A stretch of 64,000 nt of DNA from Gnetum montanum (taxonomy: Eukaryota > Streptophyta > Gnetopsida > Gnetales > Gnetaceae): contig MNCI01007801.1 in assembly GCA_015680685.1 (NCBI GenBank), positions 31,503 through 95,502 on the forward strand, given 5' to 3'. The first letter of the stretch is position 1, and each line of letters starts with the position of its first letter. A program made the position numbers and the translations under genes. Positions 47,700 to 57,140 of this stretch are shown here, piece after piece. Below the pieces are notes generated by a model. The model was not told the DNA's origin, ran no database searches, and worked only from the letters and a program-made list of their open reading frames with translations.

Positions 47700-48113
47700 A
47701 GATCTCAAAGTGTGCAAGTAGAGTAGAAAACTTACAAAAATAGCAAACATCTATACCTCAGCGGCTTAGGGTCGTACCAAGGATGAAGGGCCATAGATAG
47801 ATGGACACTGAAGAATGGGTGACGGACACGTGAAGAGCCAAGAGCTTGATGCGCTGCACGGAGGCCGCTTACTTTATACTATAAATACCTCTAGTTTAGC
47901 TAGAGGATTGGGACCCGCGAGCCCAACAGGATGGAATGTAGATGTTTTACCAAGCAACAGGAGGCCTGCCCAGTTGTTTTTATATAACAGGACCCTTCAA
48001 AGGGAGTTCACGTGTCCAAGTCGAAGGCGAAGTCAACAGCAGCGGTGGGGGTCTAGTTCTAGCATCCCTTCCATTGTTGAAGGGTATGAAAAATTGAGAA
48101 ACTAATTTGATGG
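47700..48113. other. GC-richer segment with paired G-boxes, downstream of relic K
   Basis: Clearly richer in G+C than its neighbours. The 11-mer at 47824-47834 ('ggacacgtgaa') recurs inverted at 48007-48017. A TATA-like 'actataaata' lies near 47879 (+), and 'tatataaa' on the minus strand near 47981. The plus frame at 47815-48105 has no recognisable content. Confidence 0.5.
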
Positions 48114-49264
48114 TTAGCAGGGATGGCCATCTCCCCCATGACTAAGTTGGAAGGAGGAGATCCAAAAAATAGAATGTGGTTGTCCATCCATTGAGGTGGC
48201 ATTTACGCTAGCTTGTCTTGGTTCGAGGAAAGGCTTCACTTGTTGGATGTTGACCAATTACATTTTATTTGGGTTGTTAGGTTTGTAGATCAACATGGCC
48301 CCAGAGAAAAAGGTTTGATCAATTACATAAGGTCCCTTCCACAATGTTTGGAGTTTAATCTTTTGAGGTACATGTGTGGGGTTCTAGTAGAGGACCTTAT
48401 CTTCTAGTTGAAGTTTCACTTTCTTGATTCTAAGGTTATGACATTACTTGTTGAATGCCTTGTTCATCTCATTCAAGGATAGGAACACTAATCAATTTTC
48501 ATCTAGCATGTTTAGATTGATTAGTCTTTCTTTCTGTGCTAGACTTAGGTCAAGGTTTAGATCACAGGCCATTTAGAGTATATGGAGCTTGGATTGAATC
48601 AGGAGTGTTGGAATTTTTTTATACACTAACTCATATAGAGAATAGCCAATAGGAAGTTTCCAAGTTAAATGATAGGCCCAAATAGCATCATTAAGTTTTG
48701 TGCTCTAATCCTTCCTATATTTGCTAATAGTTTGCATTAGTATTTTCGTAATCTCCCAGTTGTTTACCTTTGCTTCACCGTTGGCTTGGGGGTGGTAAGG
48801 TGTTTTTAATTTATGTTCTACCCCCAAGAGTTGCATTAATTTTCTAAATGTGGCACCTAGGAAATGGGTTTTATTATTAGAAATTAGTGAACATGGCATC
48901 CCAAACTTATTCACAATATTTTATTGTATAAATTTGGTAGCAGTGGATGATGTACAATCAGTAACGGCTACTGCTTCTACCCATTTTGTGCAATAGATAA
49001 TTACTACTATAATATACGCCTTCTCATTGGACATGGGTATGATAGGACCCATGAAGTCAAGGCCCCATATGTTGAAAGGCTCTAGTGGTTGAATCCATTG
49101 TTGAGGACCTTCCATTCAAGTGATCATCCCCCCGTCTCATTGACAACATTCATAAGACTTCATGAACCGGTGGGCATTCCTAAAGCCTATAGGCTAGTAG
49201 TATCCTACCATTAGGATTTTTATGGCTATGTGTCTCCTTGCATAGTGGCCTTCGCAAGGCCCTT
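48114..49264 (-). pseudogene. Integrase and pol C-terminus of relic K (same family as A, D, G)
   Basis: Minus-strand frames read 'PFNIWGLDFMGPIIPMSNEK' and 'KWVEAVAV', then 'FGMPCSLISNNKTHFLGATF' (the second catalytic Asp is Asn) and 'TPYHPQANGEAKVNNWEITK'. This is the core of a Ty3/gypsy integrase. A C-terminal GPY-like segment ('LWKGPYVIDQTF') follows near 48280. The frame ends 'FQLSHGGDGHPC', nearly identical to the end of the pol remnant in element D. K therefore represents the enzyme-coding version of this family. Reverse transcriptase would lie beyond the insertion of element E. It is decayed by stops. Confidence 0.8.
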
Positions 49265-49733
49265 TGATGAACCATGATATCGTGTCCGCGATATCGGATC
49301 AACCATGCAATGTTGGATACCTAATATCACGGCCTGTCTCCTTGCCTATAAATAAGAGGTAGCATCCTTAGTTTCCATATTAGAAGTTAGTCCCTTAGCC
49401 AAACTCTTGCCATTTTTTCCCTCTAGAGTTAGAATTATTTCTGCGTGCCTGTAGTAGGAGTCATAGAATGAACGGATCTTTATTCGAGCATTATGTACCT
49501 GAGCACACTTTGTGTACGGCAATAAAGACGAACTTTATGATAAACCTTGTAGCATACAGAATAGATTAATTAGTGATTAATTATTATTTAATTCTTTCCT
49601 AGATGATTAATGATTTCTCTCACCCTATAACTCTCTTAGTTAAATACACTTAGTACGACTGCTTCGAGCATGCATGTAGCACTTGGTAACCCAGTAATGA
49701 TTAGCGTTTGGTAATCCTAGTAGCGTTGCATTG
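49265..49733 (+). repeat. 5' LTR of element E, left part
   Basis: It starts TGATGAAC, with GATATC motifs and a TATA box at 49347-49354. It breaks after 'gcgttgcattg', where element D begins. Confidence 0.85.
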
Positions 49734-50498
49734 TGATCAACCACGATATTGCGGCCCATCGAAACATTTATAAATAAGAGGTGGCTTTCCCTTGTTTATC
49801 CATCTAGATCTAGACCCTTATCCAAACTATAGCAATTTTACCATTCTAGAGTTAGAATAATTTCCATGTGCCCGTAGTAGGAGTCTTAAAGTGAACGGAT
49901 CTTTATTCGAGCAAATTATACCTGAGCACACATTTGTGTACGGCAATAAAGACGAACTTTCTGATAAACCTTGTAGCATGTGGACTAAGCTAAATAGTAT
50001 TTAATTATTTTTAAATGTTTAAATTCTTTCCTAGATAATTAAATCTCTCTCAACCCTTCATTCTCCTAGTTAAGTGCATTTAGTACGACCGCTTTGAGCA
50101 CGTGTGTAACGCTTAGTAACCCAGTAACGAATAGCATTTGGTAATCCCAAAAGCATTGCACTGGTTTAGGGTGTGTGCGGCAAGTGAGAACGGATACTAG
50201 TGCTAGGGAAATTAGAACTTAGTTAGTGAATAGTTAATATAAGTTAGTCACTTAGTCTCTTTACCCTTTCCCTATTAGCGTAAAGACATTAAAAGATAAA
50301 AGATATAAAAATCACATACCTCAAACTTACTTAACCATACAACCGTGACAATACAAGTAAGTTTGGGAAGACAACGATTGATTAACTTTAAGTGTTCCAT
50401 TAAGGCGCGTAAGCACTAAGTCCTTGGAGTTCAACCGGATCGTGTGTAAGACACTTGTATTCGTATGGTTGAGTGTAGGGGTACCTCGCCACTCATCA
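49734..50498 (+). repeat. 5' LTR of element D
   Basis: 765 bp. Compared with the 3' LTR it lacks about 14 bp of the first GATATC segment. TATA box at 49769-49776; 'ggcaataaagacg' near 49941. It ends ACTCATCA. Confidence 0.93.
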
Positions 50499-50499
50499 T

Positions 50500-50517
50500 T
50501 GGCACCGTTGCCGAGGA
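50500..50517 (+). promoter_or_regulatory. Primer-binding site of element D (tRNA-Asp type)
   Basis: 'tggcaccgttgccgagga' has two G-to-A changes from the perfect complement. Confidence 0.9.
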
Positions 50518-50644
50518 CTTAGTTGTTTGTGTGCTATGTAGAACATAGGAAATCATCTACATCGTTGGGAAGCTAGAATGAACCCTTAGGGTTGATCAAA
50601 AGAAAAATAAGATAACAGTAAATAGCACACCGAATAAGACAAAA

Positions 50645-53163
50645 ATGTTTTCTTCTTCGTACAAAAGCACTTCATTGCCTAGGAACAACATTAGAGACAG
50701 TCATCGGTACAACACAAGTAACATAGATCTGCCAGATCCTCAACAATTCTAGGTGATGTATACTCATTTCGATGAGTATGTACCCGAGTTTACTTTTATT
50801 CTCCATCAAGATGAGAAACTACGTTGGAGAGACTTGGAGGGTAACATAGTATTGCCTCTAGACAGAGCAGTCCCCAACATGCTCCTTCATGCTCTCGCAC
50901 GAATAGGCATGTCACAGTTATATGCAGAATACATTGCATGCGGTTTTGACACAATGGATTACCATCCCACAGAAGTGCAATGTCAAACGGACTTGAGACA
51001 GGAGAGATACTATACATTGTTGAAGGGCAAAAAACCCCATAACGCTCCACCCATCTTAAGCGAAATTGAGGGTGGTGAACCTATTTCAATAGGTTCTCCA
51101 CAAAATTATGTTCCCCCTCCTAACGATGGTGAGGAGGTGGTGTATCAGAACCTTCACTTGATGATTCACAACCCTAGTTCTGATCCCCATGAACACCAAG
51201 TGTTCACTGAGGAAACACAAACACATGATAAGGGTGGGCATTCTGATCGTCATCATGATTGGGGCCAAGACCACCGAAGAGAAGGTAGGAAACATTGTCA
51301 TGGTGATGGTTCTCCTTCTTCTTCCCCTTCATCATCACATTCACCCTCTCCTTCAGTATCAGGACGCAGTCATAAGGAGCCTAACCATGAGGATAAGGGT
51401 AAGCATAGTGAGAAACCTCGACGAGAGAGTCGAGAAAGAGGACAAGGGCACTCGAAGGAATCAAGGCATGAAAGAAGGGAAAGTAGGAAACTACGTAGAC
51501 ATCATAGAGGCTATGAGAGAAATGACCACAAAGAACCCCTACTTGCAACCCGAAGCATGTTAGACATCACAGAGGCTGTTAGAATTGCTAAAAGGCACCA
51601 GAAAGATAGCAGGATCAAGAGATTAGACATGAATAATATCCCACGATTTGAGGGGGGATACAACGCTGATCCTCAGAACCACTTACAAGAATTTCACGAT
51701 GCATGTGCCTTGCAGAACATTGAAAATGAGTGGAAAAAGCTAAAGTTGTTTCCAAGGACACTAATAAAAGAAGCAGAAAGCTGGTACCGGTCCTTAGAAC
51801 CAGAAACCATTAGGAGGTGGAGTACGATGCTAGAACTGTTTAATGATAAGTATCAAACGTACTCCTATGTGTCCAACCTGTGAAAGAAAATCCAAGGATG
51901 GAAGCAGAAAAATCATGAATCCTTGGATGCTACCATGGACCGTTATTATGCACTGTTACATCGTTGCCCAAGCCATGGTTACTCGCAGCAGGATCAACTA
52001 CGCTATCTCGTAGATGGACATAGGCATGAAACTAGGAGAACCCTTGGAATGTATGCCCAAGGGAGATTATCAGAGCTTAGGTCTCATCAGGTCCATAGAT
52101 TATTGGAGCAAGTAGCCAAGGAAGAAGGGGAGCTACGTAAGAGAGAAAGTGCAGAAGAGTACAATCGCAATCCTTCCCTCCGAAAAAAGGGAGTGAGATT
52201 TTGTGAGGAGGAGGAAGAGTCACTGCTTGAAGAGCTAGTGCATAGGAAAACCTTTCTGCTGCAAAAATTAACAACAGAAGTGTTAGCTAAGGTAGACCAA
52301 ATGTGGAACTCCTTAGATAGTAGATTTGAAACAGTTCTCAAAATTGTAGAGGAGTCTAAGGAGCAAAGTAGTGACCATGAAAAAAGGAAAAAGAGAGAAG
52401 TGGTCAATGCACATAACAAAGGTAAGGGTAAAATGGCTATCATCGAAGAAGTTGTGGATTCTAACACAGACAGTGATGGTGGATGTGAGATATGCCAATA
52501 TGACCATCCTAAGGGATGTTGCCTAATAATCTCACATTTACAAGAGTTTGGGGTGTATGCACTCAACCCATGACTTAAAAAATGACAAGCACCCCGACGG
52601 TTACCTTATCCCCAAGGTAACCCAAGGCAGTTCCACAAACCATTAATGTATTATCCAAGTGGAACTCTGCCACAACCTATTGAGCAACATCAACAGTGGC
52701 AATACCCATAGTCATGGGGGATGTCGCCACTAAGGCAACAATACCCTTACCGGCAACCGGATCCATATGGCTATTACGTGTAGCAGCCAATCTCTCCACG
52801 TGACTCTGTTGGTCGCGTGACACCACCACATCACTACCAAGCTCAGGGGTATTATAGGACTCCTTCTCCTGGGAGAGACACACCACATACATACCATCCT
52901 CCAAATCCATCCGCAACTCTCACACCAATAGTCCCATTATCACCCACTTCAACAATGCAAGTGGAACTTCCCACTCAACCACAACAATGCAATGCTACGA
53001 GGGCTATAAACCTTTAACCCACTACTGGTTCTGACAACCGTACAAAGAGAAGACCTTTTTTCAGAACCAATAGTCCAAACAAGCTCTCACAACCACAAGT
53101 GGTTGAGCCTCTGAACACTTCTCCATCAAATAAGGCTTCAGAGCTCCCTTCAAACCAAAAATA
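50645..53163 (+). pseudogene. Gag of element D
   Basis: The ATG at 50645 ('MFSSSYKSTSLPRN') is followed by a TAG near 50750. The next open part (50753-51883, 376 codons) has 'YVPEFTFILHQDEKLRWRD', a Ser/Pro- and Arg/His-rich linker, then the gag core 'GGYNADPQNHLQEFHDACAL' and 'KLFPRTLIKEAESWYRSLEP'. A TGA at 51881 stands where F has Arg. The frame resumes to 52573 with the metal-binding motif 'CEICQYDHPKGCC' near 52484. The Pro/Gln-rich tail has further stops. About as long as gag of F. Confidence 0.85.
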
Positions 53164-54013
53164 GAGCTCAACGCACACGGTTATGTTAACACATACCGTC
53201 ATTGACTGGATTAAGGAGGGTCACCTTTCTAGGAAATTCTCTGATCCTGGAAGTCCTTTAATTTATCTCTAAGTCATTGGGAATGAACCATGTAAAGCTC
53301 TTCTAGACTCAGGTTCTGGAGTCAACTTAATATCACAACAGATGTATAAACCCTGGAACTTGACTCCACTAAAAAAGAGCAACATTCGCTTAGAGCTGGC
53401 TGACCATTCCATGACTGTTCCCTTGGGATTGGTGGAGGACATCATTACCACTATGTGTGGTTGGTCATATCCAGTTGATTTCCTAGTGATACAAGTAAAC
53501 AATGAAAAAGGGGACTTACCACTAATAATGGGAATGGCATACCTAAGTACCATAAATGCATGCCTAGGAATCTACAATCTTTCCCTGAAAATATCTATGG
53601 AAAACACTTTTGGGAAGATCGAGAGGAAGAAAGTTCCATGCATCACATACAGTGATACAGGGTGTGATTGCGTACAAGAATGTTCAACATCGCCTGCATG
53701 CAACCGGTGTGCCCAAGAAATTAACATACACAAGTGCTTGTATGTAGCAACCACATAACAAAAAGGCACCCCGTGGTTGATAGTTGATCCAAAGAGCAAC
53801 TTACCAACATGCATGGAGCTAACTGGGGAAACAACTTGCACTCACATCAAAAGCATAGATACACTGGAGCAAGAGCGTTGCCAACTTCCAAACCTTAACC
53901 TGAAAATATCAATTGGGAGAAGTTGGACACTTCTAAAAAATTCAAACAAGCACTCATTATTTCAGATCTCCTTCTTTCAACTCAGTCATGGGGGGGATGG
54001 CCACCTATGCTAA
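53164..54013 (+). pseudogene. Aspartic protease and pol C-terminus of element D
   Basis: 'CKALLDSGSGVNLISQQMYK' near 53285-53350 holds the active-site DSG. 'LPLIMGMAYLST' near 53517 matches the second conserved protease motif. After a stop at about 53757, the frame 53777-54013 goes straight to the pol end 'FFQLSHGGDGHLC'. This matches the terminus of relic K. Reverse transcriptase, RNase H and integrase are missing between the two, with no sign of a later insertion. Confidence 0.8.
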
Positions 54014-55507
54014 TCATTGGAGGCCCTCAATTCCTTTTTAATTTTTTTTTACACATTTTTGTTTTACAAATTTCTTTAACTTTTCTTGTTTTTGTTTTGC
54101 AACATCGTTCATACTTTTTTGTTTATTTGTGTGACTATTTATTTTGATTAGATTCGTCACCTAATAAGTGCTCCTGATGGTGGTATGAACTATACTCCAT
54201 TGATTGCTAATGTTTGGTTTTTAACTTTGAGTTATGATGTTGATACTAAGGTATGGTTCTTTTGATATAACAGGCAATGAGTCCACGTCACCCATGCATC
54301 CATGAATTTCTCTGGTCTCTCTTGGCTTGGAAATGTACAGTCCCTTTCTTTCACTAATAAGAACTATCAATGAATTGGTGATTGGGAATTTCTCAAACTA
54401 AGAAATGACTCAAGGATTGAAAAGGGTGTGACTTCAAGGGGATTTGATGCATTTGTGTTGGCCATTCTCTTAGGTGCTTGAATTTTTTCTTCTTGGGTTT
54501 TCCTTACCATTCCAATGTTGCTCCATTTTCGGGAAGTTGAGCTAATAAAAATAATAAGTCTTTGCATGGTGTGGTTCTCACGCAAAAAAAAAATAGTGGG
54601 AATTCAAAGCACACCCCTTAGAAGAAATAATCATCTAGGCTACAAGCATTGGTTATGAAACTAAATAAACATGTTCCCTGTAACTAAGGCCCTTCATCGC
54701 TTCCTACTTTCTTCTTTCTCGTTTCTTCGGAATGGTGGTGACTCTTTGGTGGAAGCATTCTTGTTACTTCAAGTGGATGTATTGGTCAAATGTATTAATG
54801 TGAAGTCACTGGATGTGGTTTATTTGAGGATGGATTTGGAATGAGATCTACTAAGTCACATTAGCCATGAATACACAAGGGGCTGTACATCACCTTGTTC
54901 TTGGGACTCCATTCCATTTTCTTCTTTCCATCATTCTTTCTCCATTTTCCACCTCATTTCCAGTTGTATCAATAGTTCATATTTTGGTTGATGCATTTTT
55001 TTCTTTTTGGTAAATTCTTATGGTTAAGAATTTAACTCTTGCTTCCAAATGAAATTTCTAGAGCCTACGGATTCTTTGTATGTGGGATTGTCAGGGCATT
55101 AAGGGCATGAGCCTACTTTGGGGAGGACCCACTGGCATTCCTATTTGGTCCATCCATTAATTTCTTCCCCTTAAACATTCTCTTCAATTAACATTTATTT
55201 TGTTCATCTCCATCTTTGACATGCATTTTATCAACGTTGCTGTTGTTTCTTTTTCTCCATCTTTCTTATTCCTTATATTTTTCCATTCTATCGCTACCGG
55301 AGGTTCGCTCTCAATCATGGGGGGTCCTGGTCCAATTTTTTTCGATTTTCTGTTAACCCCTACACCTCGGGTAGTCACCAATACTATATCTCCAGATCCG
55401 CATTAGCCATATCACAACTCAGCCAATGGACCTTACACTGAGGCAAGGTATCAACTGCATTGTGATTCATTTACCCTTGCTAATATAAGACTGTGTTGTG
55501 TGTGCAG
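54014..55507 (+). other. Internal spacer of element D
   Basis: Non-coding. Conserved blocks at 54422-54445 and 55111-55133 match those of A and G. A polypurine-tract-like 'caatcatggggggtcc' lies at 55312-55327. The segment from about 55184 aligns with element B. Confidence 0.7.
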
Positions 55508-55699
55508 ATGGAAATCATACAACAATGGATTGGATCTGGAAGAAGAACTTGGAATGGACTAGTGTTGGAGCAGTTATGCAAGGAACGAGACTAATGGCAC
55601 ACTTATGGATAGACAACAAAAAGCGAAATCTTGGTGTCGGTAGCAACAGACTTCTTCTTTTCTCTCTCTCTCTTCTCTCTTCTCTCTCAACTGCCAAAT
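55508..55699 (+). pseudogene. Frameshifted copy of the short env-position ORF in element D
   Basis: The ATG follows 'tgtgtgcag'. The first 20 codons ('MEIIQQWIGSGRRTWNG') match the B ORF. The match then moves to another frame ('AVMQGTRLMAHLWIDNKK') and ends 'STAK' before a stop at 55699-55701. A CT-rich run at about 55660-55690 lengthens the Ser/Leu tail. Confidence 0.6.
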
Positions 55700-55880
55700 A
55701 AGGCTGGATGTCAAATGTGTATAGTGTTCACTCTTGTTGTCATGAACACTAATTTTGTCATGTATTGTAATGATGATCCGTTCACATGTCATCCCATTCA
55801 CCATTAGTATCATTCAAGTCAATAATCCCATACCTTCCCAATATTTTGTAAGAAACTCAAGTACAAGTTTTCATTTAGTC

Positions 55881-55889
55881 ATGGGGGTA
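55881..55889 (+). promoter_or_regulatory. Polypurine tract of element D
   Basis: 'atgggggta' abuts the 3' LTR. Confidence 0.85.
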
Positions 55890-56668
55890 TGATGAGCCAT
55901 GATATCGCGTCCACGATATCACGGCCCACCGAAACATCTATAAATAAGAGGTGGCTTTCCCTTGGTTATCCATCTAGATCTAGACCCTTAGCCAAACTAT
56001 AGCAGTTTTACCATTCCAGAGTTAGAATAATTTCCATGTGCCCGCAATAGGAGTCTTAAAGTGAACAGATCTTTATTCGAGCAAATTGTACCTGAGCACA
56101 CATTTGTGTATGGAAATAAAGATGAACTTTCTGATAGACCTTGCAGCATGTTGACTAAGCTAAATAGGATTTAATTATTGTTAAATGTTTAAATGCTTTC
56201 CAAGATAATTAAATCTCTCTTAACCCTTGATTCTCCTAGTTAAGTGCATTTAGTATGACCACTTCGAGCACGTGTGTAACACTTGGTAACCCAGTAACAA
56301 ATAGCATTTGGTAATCCCAATAGCGTTGCACAGGTTCAGGGTGTGTGCAGCAAGTGGGAACGGATACTGGTGCTAGGGCAATTAGAACTTAGTTAGTGAA
56401 TAGTTAATATAAGTTAGTCACGTAGTCTCTTCACCCTTTCCCTATTAGCATAAAGACATTAAAAGATAAAAGATATAAAAATCACATACCTCAAACTTAC
56501 TTAACCATACAACCATGACAATACAAGTAAGTTTGGGAAGACAACGATTGATTAACCTTAAGTGTTCCATTAAGGCGCATAAGCACTTAGTCCTTGGAGT
56601 TCGACCGGATCGCACGTGAGACACTCGTATTCGTATGGTTGAGTATAGGGGTACCTCGCCACTCATAA
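55890..56668 (+). repeat. 3' LTR of element D
   Basis: 779 bp, TGATGAGC to ACTCATAA (penultimate C changed to A). TATA box at 55939-55946. Followed by the CATTG duplication. Confidence 0.93.
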
Positions 56669-56673
56669 CATTG

Positions 56674-57008
56674 GTTCAAGATGTGTACGGCAAGTGGGAA
56701 TGGATACTGGTGTTAGAAGTACTTAGAACTTAGTTAATGAGTAAAATTAGAGTAGTTACTTAGTTATCTCTCTCCCCCTCCTTACTAGTGTAGGATATAA
56801 AACACATAAAAACCATAAAAATCATATGCCTCAAGCTTACTTAACCATGCAACTGTGACATACAAGTAAGTCTGGGAAGACAATGATTAACCAACCCGTT
56901 ATTGTTCCACAAAGGCACATAGGCACTTAGTCCTTGGAATTCGACCGAATCATGCATGAAATGCTCGTATTCATATGGTTGAGCATAGGGGTACCTCACC
57001 GCTCATCA
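56674..57008 (+). repeat. 5' LTR of element E, right part
   Basis: It resumes the E LTR with 'gttcaagatgtgtacggcaa' and ends GCTCATCA, followed by the primer-binding site. Confidence 0.88.
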
Positions 57009-57009
57009 T

Positions 57010-57027
57010 TAGTGCTGTTGTCGAGGA
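57010..57027 (+). promoter_or_regulatory. Primer-binding site of element E, decayed
   Basis: 'tagtgctgttgtcgagga' keeps the tRNA-Asp complement with five transitions. Confidence 0.8.
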
Positions 57028-57140
57028 CTTAGTTGTTTGTGCACTAAGTAGAACTTAGGAAATCATTCACATTGTTGGAATGAACCCTTAGGGTTGCTTA
57101 GGAAAAAGATAATAGTATATTGCACACTAAACAAGACAAG

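Larger units (their letters stand above)
49734..56668 (+). mobile_element. Element D: deletion derivative with gag, protease and short env-position ORF
   Basis: 6.9-kb element inside the 5' LTR of E, flanked by CATTG (49729-49733 and 56669-56673). It carries LTR, primer-binding site, gag, aspartic protease, then the last part of pol without reverse transcriptase or integrase. A spacer, a frameshifted copy of the 59-codon ORF, the polypurine tract and the 3' LTR follow. Loss of the pol enzymes looks like an internal deletion from a K-like parent. Confidence 0.93.

Noticed and set aside
47815-48105. 96-codon plus-strand frame in the GC-rich segment
   Set aside because: No recognisable content, antisense to the adjacent relic K, and open frames are expected by chance in GC-rich DNA.
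51189-51563. 124-codon plus-strand frame overlapping gag of D (also 57673-58059 in E and 61472-61810 in F)
   Set aside because: Alternative-frame shadow of the gag Ser/Pro/Arg linker. Its recurrence follows from gag conservation, and no start context or independent motif supports it.
52087-52566. 159-codon minus-strand frame inside element D gag
   Set aside because: Antisense shadow of gag; its Ser/Leu-rich content comes from the Glu/Lys/Arg-rich sense strand. F shows the same shadow (62406-62831).
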